A stretch of DNA of 64,000 bases from Streptococcus oralis (GTDB lineage: Bacteria > Bacillota > Bacilli > Lactobacillales > Streptococcaceae). The stretch covers positions 1,240,001 to 1,304,000 of the forward strand of contig NZ_CP019562.1 of NCBI RefSeq assembly GCF_001983955.1. Direction: 5' to 3'. Within the stretch, counting starts at the first letter, position 1, and every line of letters begins with the position of its first letter. Below, one piece after another: positions 36,416-43,310 of this stretch. Below the pieces are notes generated by a model. It was not told where the DNA came from. It saw only the letters and a program-made list of their open reading frames with translations, and did no database searches. Made by a program: the position numbers and the translations under genes.

Positions 36416-38423
36416 GAAACTGTCCCCTCGCGAGGTAGATAGGTAGCTATACGAAATTTTCTTTAATATTTCTGGCGATTTTCAATCGTTTCCGGCCCCT
36501 CTCGAGGTAGATAGGTAGCTATACAAAATGGAAATTAACGAAAAAATAAGTGCGGTTTATGTTTCCGGCCCCTCGCGAGGTTGATAGGTGGCCATACACG
36601 TTGGCTTAAACATACCGACGGTAAATGGTATTAGCTTCCGTCCCCTCTCGAGGTAGATAAGGTATCTATACGGATGGTGGTGGGAGGAGTCTGATGGCTC
36701 TTATCCATTTCCGGCCACTCTCGAGGTAGATAGGTTCTTATACTTTATTTTAGCTACCCTATAGATTCGATAGAAAAAATAGTTTCCGGCCCCTCTCGAG
36801 GTGGATAGGTTCTTATAAAAATTCGAAAATCATGATAATCCACATAATCTTTAGTTTCCGGCCCCTCGCGGGGCGAATAGATTGTTCTACACGAAATATG
36901 GCATTTACAGATACACATGTACTTGGTGCGTTTCCGGCCCCTCTTGAGGTAGATAGGTTCTTATACGGAACTATACGAAGTATTTGATTTGAAAGACGTG
37001 TTTCCGTCCCCTCTCGAGGTAGATAGGTTCTTATACAAAAAGAAATTTAACGAAAGGAATTGGGTTGAACAGTTTCCGGCCCCTCTCGAGGTGGATAGGT
37101 TCTTATACAGAATCGCTCACTTGCATCACCGTCAGATATTCTACGTTTCCGGCCCCTCGCGAGGTGGATAGGTTCTTATACGGGAAGTCTCAAATTGGAA
37201 CTACTTCAACATCAACGTTTCCGGCCCCTCTCGAGGTAGATAGGTAGTTATAAAAGGAGTTGGAAGATGAATAAGCAGGAATTGATTGTTTCCGGCCCCT
37301 CGCAGGGTAAATAGGAGTCTATACTGCCATACCCACAAATGAAAATCGGATACGATTTCTTGTTTCCGGCCCCTCTCAAGGTAGATCGGTATCTATACAA
37401 AAACAGAAAAAATGGAGAAAGCAGCATGAACGAACAAGTTTCCGGCCCCTCGCGAGGGAGATAGGTGGATATACTTATGCTTAAATTTGTTCAAAGCATT
37501 GATTTTTCTGTTTCCAGCCCCTCTCGAGGGAGATAGGGGGCTATACGAATGACCGATTGAACAAGAACTTTGAGCGCTACCTGTTTCCGGCCCCTCGCGA
37601 GAAAGATAGGGAGATATACCGGCTCTATGCAAACTGGTTGGGTTAAATACTACGAGTTTCCGGCCCCTCTCGAGGTTGATAGGGAGCTATACAAAACCAT
37701 ACGTTGTAATCAAACCTTATGTTCCTGTTCCGTTTCCGGCCCCTCTCGGGGTAGATAGGGAGATATACACTGTGGAGCGGAAAGCTCTGATGTCGATATA
37801 GAATTGTTTCCGGCCCCTCGCGAGGTAGATAGGTAGCTATACACAAAGGAGATAGAGAGTGAACAAGGCTAAAGAGTTTCCGGCCTCTCTCGAGGTAGAT
37901 AGGTTCTTATACGCAGTAGCAGCAGTAGAAGTTGTTGAAAACAACGTAGTTGCGTTTTCGCCCCCTCTCGAGGTAGATAGGGAGCTATAAAAATGGTACT
38001 GGTTCGATGAGAAAGGGTACATGGCGTTTCCGGCCCCTCGCGAGGTAGATAGGTATATTTAAACAGTTTCTGATTTTGTAACAGAAACTCGTGTGGTCGA
38101 GTTTCCGGCCCCTCCCGAGGTAGATAGGTATCTATACTGGTTAAGGCTGGAGATAAGATTGCTAAAGGTTCTGCTTAGTTTCCGGCCACTCTCGAGGTTG
38201 ATATACACAATTTACAAATAACGCAATTGTTGCTGGCAACTTGTTTCCGGCCCCTCTCGAGGTAGATAGGTATCTATACGATGACCAACGTACAATCATG
38301 AACTTTATCCAGTTTCCGGCCCCTCTCGAGGTAGATAGGTATCTATACAAAATGGGTTGTTAACACTTCAAAACTTATACGTTAACGTTTCCGGCCCCTC
38401 TCGAGGTAGATAGGTATCTATAC
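36416..38423 (-). CRISPR. Type III-A CRISPR array: 28 divergent repeats (mostly 37 bases), 27 spacers (32-41 bases)
   Basis: Repeats start on the plus strand at 36416, 36488, 36561, 36634, 36707, 36782, 36854, 36930, 37000, 37072, 37145, 37217, 37288, 37362, 37438, 37510, 37583, 37656, 37732, 37806, 37876, 37954, 38026, 38101, 38178, 38243, 38312 and 38387. Read on the plus strand each begins GTTTCC and ends near TATAC; the transcribed (minus) strand ends in GGAAAC, the type III 5' handle. The array is therefore transcribed leftward, with the leader at 38424-38514. Only the three leader-proximal repeats are identical. Repeat 1 is badly eroded at its start, repeat 4 has 38 bases and repeat 25 only 29. 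A CCTC-GNRA-GGGG hairpin survives almost everywhere. Spacers are unique within the array as far as I could see. Confidence 0.97.
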
Positions 38424-38514
38424 CCCATATCTTGTATGTAAACCTATAACAAGCACTAGATATAACCTATTGGAAACTACTATTAGTATACCATATTTTG
38501 TAAGAGTTTTCATC
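38424..38514 (-). promoter_or_regulatory. CRISPR leader with extended -10 promoter
   Basis: An AT-rich 91-base gap lies between cas2 and the first transcribed repeat. On the minus strand TGGTATACT is a TGn-extended -10 (hexamer 38485-38490), which would start the precursor about 55 bases before the first repeat. No good -35 is seen. The array could also be read from the cas1-cas2 promoter. Confidence 0.65.
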
Positions 38515-38844
38515 TCAAAAGAACAAACAATCCTCCTTTTCTATCTCGACTTCATCTGTGTTTAAGCGCAAGGTTTCTTCTCGATTTCCAACGTAAACAA
38601 TGATATTGTCTAACTGGTCAGCATCATAGAATGCTTGTAACTCACTCAGCAAGCTACGATAGTTGGACTTTTCTAGGTCAATCTCAAAGCAGGATCGTTG
38701 GACTCGGATACCAAATCCCTCTAGTAACTTTGCGAGTTTCAGACGCCTCTTATTACTAACAATGTCATATATGATAATACAAAAGAAAGACTTTTTCTTA
38801 GCAAACTCCTTCTCTTCTGCTGAAAGATTAAAATAAAGTCCCAT
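38515..38844 (-). CDS. cas2: Cas2
   Basis: Partner of Cas1 in spacer integration; a small ferredoxin-fold protein. The 109 residues carry the family start with the conserved Asp (FFCIIIYDIVSNKRRLKLAK), followed by GFGIRVQRSCFEIDLEK and DNIIVYVGN. ATG at 38844 follows an AGGAG inside the end of the cas1 remnant, so it is translated coupled to it. Cas2 appears intact, but its partner is not, so it is probably without function in adaptation here. Confidence 0.92.
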   Translation of the reverse strand: MGLYFNLSAEEKEFAKKKSFFCIIIYDIVSNKRRLKLAKLLEGFGIRVQRSCFEIDLEKSNYRSLLSELQAFYDADQLDNIIVYVGNREETLRLNTDEVEIEKEDCLFF

Positions 38845-38846
38845 GA

Positions 38847-39236
38847 TTATTCTCCTGTATAGCCTGTAACATAAAGTTCGGGTTTTAGACTCTCAAAAGC
38901 TCGAATCAATCCCTTAATTTGCATATCTGCCATATAGAAAAAAGTATAGCGTTTTTTGTCGACTTCGACATACTGATGGATTTCCAACATGCGCTCTCTC
39001 ATGGCCTGGATAAAAATCCTTCTCCCCTCCCCAGTAAAATAATAGACATTGACATTTTTCTTAGCTAGAACCCTAAGTAACTGTGTAGTTACCTGTGCTT
39101 GACCAAAAATCAAAAGGTTCTCTACTAAGTGAATAGAAATTTCTTTAACAATCTGACCTTGACCATTTTTTACGATAATCTTATGATTGTTAAGACACAG
39201 GAAATGGTTAGACTTTTGAACAAATAAATCACTCAT
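38847..39236 (-). pseudogene. cas1: cas1 remnant with a large internal in-frame deletion
   Basis: Full-length type III Cas1 is about 330 residues; this frame has 129. Residues ~1-72 read as a normal Cas1 N-terminal beta domain (MSDLFVQKSNHFLCLNNHKI, ENLLIFGQAQVTTQLLRVLA, VNVYYFTGEG). From about residue 75 the sequence jumps to IQAMRERMLEIHQY and RYTFFYMADMQIKGLIRAFE. I read this as the extreme C-terminal helices. The whole catalytic alpha domain with its Glu/His/Asp metal ligands is missing. The frame stays open across the junction. The ATG chosen follows AGGAGG by 10 bases; an upstream in-frame ATG would place that Shine-Dalgarno inside the gene. Confidence 0.82.
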
Positions 39237-39270
39237 CTCATAGATACCTCCTAAATGTATAAAGGATACC

Positions 39271-39298
39271 ATTTTATCATTAAAATTCCTTTTGTCAA
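39271..39298 (-). promoter_or_regulatory. Promoter of the cas1-cas2 end of the CRISPR-Cas locus
   Basis: On the minus strand: consensus -35 TTGACA (39293-39298), 16 bp, -10 TAAAAT (39271-39276) extended by TGA. It lies 35 bases before the cas1 ATG and after the potD terminator, so the locus has an independent promoter. Confidence 0.8.
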
Positions 39299-39324
39299 GC
39301 CCAAATATAAATTTTTTTTAATAC

Positions 39325-39353
39325 AAAAAACGAACCAGCTTAACTGATTCGTT
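39325..39353 (-). terminator. Terminator after potD
   Basis: Stem ACGAATCAG / CTGGTTCGT around a 5-base loop, followed on the minus strand by TTTTTT. It lies about 16 bases after the potD stop and ends the murB-pot transcript before the cas promoter. Confidence 0.85.
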
Positions 39354-39369
39354 TCATAACTGCTAACTC

Positions 39370-40440
39370 CTACTTCCGATACATTTTAAACTGGAGGAAG
39401 AGGTCGCTGTATTTTCCTGTCCATTTATGGTCAAATTTCTCATAAACTTCTAGGTGTTTCATGGTATCAGCGTCTGGATAGAAGGATTTGTCCTCACGAG
39501 TCTCCTCTGGGAGCATTTCCTTGGCTGGTAGGTTTGGTGTTGAGTAGCCCACATACTCCGCATTTTTCAGAGCATTTTCGGGTTTCAACATAAAATTGAT
39601 AAAGGCATAGGCTGCATCTTGGTTTTTCACAGTTTTTGGAATGACCATGTTATCAAACCAGAGATTGCTGGCCTCAGTCGGAACGACATACTTGAGGTTA
39701 GGATTTTTCTCCAACATCTGCCTAGCTTCCCCAGAGAAAGTCACACCGATAGCAGCGTTGTTCTGAATCATGTAACCCTTCATCTCGTCCGCCACAATGG
39801 CCTTGATATTTGGAGTCAGTTTGTAGAGCTTATCCACTGTCTCTTCCAGCTGCTGAGGATCCTTGGAGTTGAGACTGTAACCGAGTGAGTTAAGCCCGAG
39901 TCCCAGCACCTCACGCGCCCCATCAAAGAGCATGATGGAATCCTTGTATTCTGGTTTCCAGAGGTCATCCCAATGCTCAGGTGCCTCCTCTACCATGGTT
40001 TCATTGTAAACAATTCCCAAGGTTCCCCAGAAGTACGGGATGGAGAATTTGTTGCCCGGGTCAAATGACTGGTTGAGGAACTCAGGTCCGATATTTTCGA
40101 TTCCTTCAATTTTTGAATAATCAAGCGGAACTAAGAGGTCTTCGTCCTTCATCTTGTTGATCATGTATTCACTTGGGATGGCAATATCATAGGTCGTTCC
40201 ACCCTGCTTGATTTTGGTATACATGGCTTCGTTAGAATCAAAGGTCTCATACTGTACTTGGATTCCTGTTTCTTCTGTAAATTTCTCCAAGAGGTCTGGA
40301 TCGATATAGTCCCCCCAGTTGTAAATAACCAGTTTTTGACTGTCTCGGCTATTGATTTTACTGTCTAGATGAGTCGCAATTCCCCACAAGACAAGGATAA
40401 TTGCTGCAATTCCTGCTAAAAATGAATAGAGTTTTTTCAT
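39370..40440 (-). CDS. potD: Spermidine/putrescine ABC transporter substrate-binding protein
   Basis: Extracellular polyamine receptor of PotABCD. The 356-residue protein has an N-terminal membrane anchor or signal (LYSFLAGIAAIILVLWGIAT) without a clear lipobox Cys. The mature part has VIYNWGDYIDPDLLEKFTEE, typical of PotD, and PYFWGTLGIVYN. It overlaps potC by 4 bases and is the last gene of the pot unit. Confidence 0.95.
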   Translation of the reverse strand: MKKLYSFLAGIAAIILVLWGIATHLDSKINSRDSQKLVIYNWGDYIDPDLLEKFTEETGIQVQYETFDSNEAMYTKIKQGGTTYDIAIPSEYMINKMKDEDLLVPLDYSKIEGIENIGPEFLNQSFDPGNKFSIPYFWGTLGIVYNETMVEEAPEHWDDLWKPEYKDSIMLFDGAREVLGLGLNSLGYSLNSKDPQQLEETVDKLYKLTPNIKAIVADEMKGYMIQNNAAIGVTFSGEARQMLEKNPNLKYVVPTEASNLWFDNMVIPKTVKNQDAAYAFINFMLKPENALKNAEYVGYSTPNLPAKEMLPEETREDKSFYPDADTMKHLEVYEKFDHKWTGKYSDLFLQFKMYRK

Positions 40441-41210
40441 GCTTGCTCCTCCTTCTCACGTGAAATAAAGTAATATCCAACCACTAGGATAATACTAAAG
40501 AGAAAGACAAGGGCAGACAGGGCATTGATTTCTAGCGAAATTCCCTTACGAGCACGAGAGTAGATCTCAACGGATAGGGTAGAAAAGCCATTTCCTGTTA
40601 CAAAGAAGGTCACGGCAAAGTCATCCAGCGAATAGGTGAAGGCCATGAAATAACCTGCAATGATAGACGGTGTCAGGTACGGTAGCATGATTTCCTTAAA
40701 CATCTGAAACTGGCTGGCACCCAAGTCATAGGCCGCATGAATCATGTCATCATTCATCTCCTTAAGACGAGGCAAGACCATCAAGACCACGATAGGGATG
40801 GAAAAGGCCACGTGACTAGATAGAACAGTCAAAAAGCCAAGTGAAAACTTAAGCTGGGTAAAGAGAATCAAGAAGCTGGCACCAATCATAACGTCAGGCG
40901 CAACCATGAGGATATTATTGAGTGATAAAAAGGCTTCTTGGTATTTCTTACGAGACTGGTAGATATAGATAGCACCGAAAGTCCCGATAATGGTCGCAAT
41001 CAAGGCTGATAGAAAGGCCAAGAAAAATGTCTGGGTGAGGATCAACATGAGGCGACCATCACCAAACATGGTTTTAAAATGGCTCAGACTAAATCCTGTA
41101 AAGCTGTTCATATCATCCCCTGCGTTAAAGGCGTAACCAATCAGGTAAAAAATCGGCAAATAAAGGATGATAAAGACAAAGGCTAGGTAGAGATTGGCAA
41201 ATTTTTTCAT
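40437..41210 (-). CDS. potC: Spermidine/putrescine ABC transporter permease
   Basis: Inner-membrane channel half of PotABCD. From the chosen start ([20 protein letters not shown]) it has 257 residues with about 6 membrane helices. The cytosolic EAA-type loop AAYDLGASQFQMFKEIMLPY couples it to PotA. The ATG at 41210 overlaps the potB stop (ATGA); an earlier in-frame start lies inside potB and is unlikely. Confidence 0.93.
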   Translation of the reverse strand: MKKFANLYLAFVFIILYLPIFYLIGYAFNAGDDMNSFTGFSLSHFKTMFGDGRLMLILTQTFFLAFLSALIATIIGTFGAIYIYQSRKKYQEAFLSLNNILMVAPDVMIGASFLILFTQLKFSLGFLTVLSSHVAFSIPIVVLMVLPRLKEMNDDMIHAAYDLGASQFQMFKEIMLPYLTPSIIAGYFMAFTYSLDDFAVTFFVTGNGFSTLSVEIYSRARKGISLEINALSALVFLFSIILVVGYYFISREKEEQA

Positions 41211-42013
41211 CGTTCTCTCCTTTCCTTGGTCACCCACATGGTGATGAACATGGTCAGGATGAGGATCACACCGATGGTAGAACCCATACCGTAGTTGTCA
41301 TTGGTCAGGAAGTTCTGCTCAATAGCCGTTCCCAGCGTGATAACGCGGTTCCCACCAATCAAACGTGTCAGCATGAAGAGACTCAAGCTGGGGATAAAGA
41401 CAGACTGAACCCCACTTCTCACTCCATTCATTGATAGAGGAAAGATAACATGACGGAACGTTTCCCACTTGGTCGCACCGAGGTCGTAGCTGGCATTGAT
41501 GAGATTGTTATCCATGTCATCCAAGACATTGAAAATCGGTAAAATCATAAAGGGAAGCTCGATGTAGCTTGCGACAAAGATAAAGGAGAAATCGGTAAAG
41601 AGCAACTGTTGCGAACCGATTCCGATAAATTCCAAAAATTGATTAATAGAGCCATTTTGACCAAAAATCCCGATAAAGGCATAGGCCTTAAGGAGCAGAT
41701 TGATCCAGGTTGGCAAGATAATCAGCATAAGCCAGAGTTGACGGTGCTTGAGACGAGTCAAAAAGAGGGCTGTTGGATAGCTGATGAGCAGTGTTACCAA
41801 GGTGACAATCCCTGCATAAAGCACAGAGTTGAAGCTCATTTTAAGATAGGTCAAGTTTTGTGACGCAAAGTAGGATTTATAGTTTTCTAAACTAAACTGC
41901 CCTTCAATGTTGAAAAAGGATTGACCGAAAATCAAGACTAAGGGTGCGAGGACAAAGAGGGCAATCCAAAGCATGTAGGGCACTACAAAGAGTTTAGAGG
42001 TTGTTTTCTTCAT
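41207..42013 (-). CDS. potB: Spermidine/putrescine ABC transporter permease
   Basis: The second channel half of PotABCD, 268 residues, about 6 membrane helices. The coupling loop [20 protein letters not shown] is visible near residue 170. It overlaps potA by 20 bases and potC by 4 bases, so the operon is tightly coupled. Confidence 0.94.
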   Translation of the reverse strand: MKKTTSKLFVVPYMLWIALFVLAPLVLIFGQSFFNIEGQFSLENYKSYFASQNLTYLKMSFNSVLYAGIVTLVTLLISYPTALFLTRLKHRQLWLMLIILPTWINLLLKAYAFIGIFGQNGSINQFLEFIGIGSQQLLFTDFSFIFVASYIELPFMILPIFNVLDDMDNNLINASYDLGATKWETFRHVIFPLSMNGVRSGVQSVFIPSLSLFMLTRLIGGNRVITLGTAIEQNFLTNDNYGMGSTIGVILILTMFITMWVTKERRER

Positions 42014-43151
42014 CTCTTTCCTCCTCGATCGCGTTAATCAAACCTGCTTCTTGCTCTTCGATTTCTACGTATTCTTCGATACGAGCATCGAACTCTTCTT
42101 CGGTTTCGTTGAGACGCATGATGTGGATATCTTCTGGTTCAAAGTCCAGACCGATTTCCTCGCCAACGATGGCCTTACGAGTCGAGTGAATCATCCATTC
42201 GTTTCCGAGTTCGTCATAGGCGATGATCTCATAGTGAACCCCACGGAAAAGCTGGGTATCAACTTTAACTTGGAGCTTGCCTTCTTCAGGAAGGGTAATG
42301 CGCAAGTCCTCTGGACGAATGACAATCTCGACAGGCTCATTTGGCTTCATCCCACCATCGACCGCTTCAAAGCGTTTGCCGTTAAACTCGACCAAGTAGT
42401 CCTCAATCATGGTTCCTGGCAAGATGTTGGACTCACCGATAAAGGTGGCAACAAAGTGGTTGATTGGCTCATCATAGATGTCCACTGGTGTTCCAGACTG
42501 GACAATCTCGCCATCATTCATAACGAAAATCCAGTCACTCATAGCAAGGGCTTCTTCCTGATCGTGGGTAACGAAAACAAAGGTAATACCCAATCGTTGT
42601 TGCAATTCACGCAATTCGTACTGCATGTCGGTTCGCAACTTCAGGTCAAGGGCTGACAGAGGTTCATCCAAGAGGACCACACGTGGTTGGTTGATAATCG
42701 CACGCGCAATCGCCACACGTTGACGTTGTCCTCCCGAAAGCTTACGAATGGAACGTTTCTCGAAACCTTCCAACTGTACCATTTTGAGAACTTCTAGCAC
42801 ACGTTTTTCGATTTCTTTCTTATCGACCTTACGCAAGCGGAGTGGAAAGGCAACATTTTCAAACACATTCATATGTGGAAACAAGGCATAGGATTGGAAG
42901 ACTGTATGAACATCTCGTTTGTTGGTTGGGATATCGTTGATCCGCACCCCATCCAGTAAAATATCCCCTGTCGTCGCATCCAGTAAACCTGCAATGATAT
43001 TTAGAATGGTTGATTTTCCTGAACCAGATGCGCCCAAAAGAGTGTAAAATTTCCCTTCTTCCAACTCAAAGTTGATGTCTTTGAGAACCTTGGTGTTGCT
43101 GTCTTCAAAAACTTTAGAGACGTTTTTGAATTCAATAATTGGTTTTTTCAA
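41994..43151 (-). CDS. potA: Spermidine/putrescine ABC transporter ATPase
   Basis: Drives polyamine import. The 385-residue protein has the Walker [10 protein letters not shown], signature [14 protein letters not shown], Walker [13 protein letters not shown] and a C-terminal TOBE-type regulatory domain ([20 protein letters not shown]). It starts at TTG (43149-43151): an in-frame TGA lies two codons upstream and the known MKKPIIEF N-terminus begins here. A Shine-Dalgarno AAGGA is 11 bases away, and an out-of-frame ATG lies between them (see the small frame at 43132-43158). Confidence 0.93.
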   Translation of the reverse strand: MKKPIIEFKNVSKVFEDSNTKVLKDINFELEEGKFYTLLGASGSGKSTILNIIAGLLDATTGDILLDGVRINDIPTNKRDVHTVFQSYALFPHMNVFENVAFPLRLRKVDKKEIEKRVLEVLKMVQLEGFEKRSIRKLSGGQRQRVAIARAIINQPRVVLLDEPLSALDLKLRTDMQYELRELQQRLGITFVFVTHDQEEALAMSDWIFVMNDGEIVQSGTPVDIYDEPINHFVATFIGESNILPGTMIEDYLVEFNGKRFEAVDGGMKPNEPVEIVIRPEDLRITLPEEGKLQVKVDTQLFRGVHYEIIAYDELGNEWMIHSTRKAIVGEEIGLDFEPEDIHIMRLNETEEEFDARIEEYVEIEEQEAGLINAIEEERDEENNL

Positions 43152-43158
43152 TTGTCAT
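43132..43158 (-). CDS. Eight-codon upstream frame overlapping the potA start (candidate regulatory uORF)
   Basis: ATG at 43156-43158, four to five bases after an AAGGA, encodes MTIEKTNY and stops inside potA. The ATG is better placed for the Shine-Dalgarno than the potA TTG, and it is out of frame with potA. It could divert ribosomes and set a low potA level. Translation is not proven; only the sequence arrangement is seen. Confidence 0.35.
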   Translation of the reverse strand: MTIEKTNY

Positions 43159-43305
43159 AAATTCCTTCTTTTTCATAAATTAACAGATCAGGGCTCTGTC
43201 AGGCCGCTACCACCTCGTGTAGGAGATTAAACTGCCTACATACATCTTCACTCACGATAGGCTTTCACCCCCTTTACAATGGTTATAGTAGCAACTTTTC
43301 TACCC
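43159..43305 (-). promoter_or_regulatory. Candidate structured leader of potABCD with alternative stems
   Basis: In the ~160 bases between murB and potA the minus strand contains TGTAGG...CCTACA (a perfect six-pair stem with an 11-base loop). The same TAGGC part can instead pair with an upstream GCCTA (near 43258). The two pairings exclude each other. A GGTGGTAGCGG stretch follows. A weak -10 (TATAAC) lies near 43280 at the murB end. I do not recognise a named riboswitch class. Confidence 0.35.
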
Positions 43306-43310
43306 CAACC

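Noticed and set aside
36989..37247. Open frames of about 60 codons running through the CRISPR array
   Set aside because: They arise because repeats and spacers lack stops in one frame; the start codons and lengths have no gene-like support.
38467..38478. CCTATTGGAAAC in the leader, resembling an inverted piece of the repeat
   Set aside because: The match is about 12 bases with a gap and low complexity; it is not enough to call a degenerate or inverted repeat.
42051..42656. A 201-codon open frame on the plus strand opposite potA
   Set aside because: potA is certain on the minus strand; the antisense frame is a by-product of its codon pattern and has no ribosome-binding site or recognisable family.
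43159..43305. A T-box riboswitch before potA, because of GGTGGTAGCGG
   Set aside because: The core differs from the T-box consensus (no ACCGCG), there is no terminator pairing, and a polyamine transporter is not a usual T-box target. It was kept only as an unnamed candidate leader.
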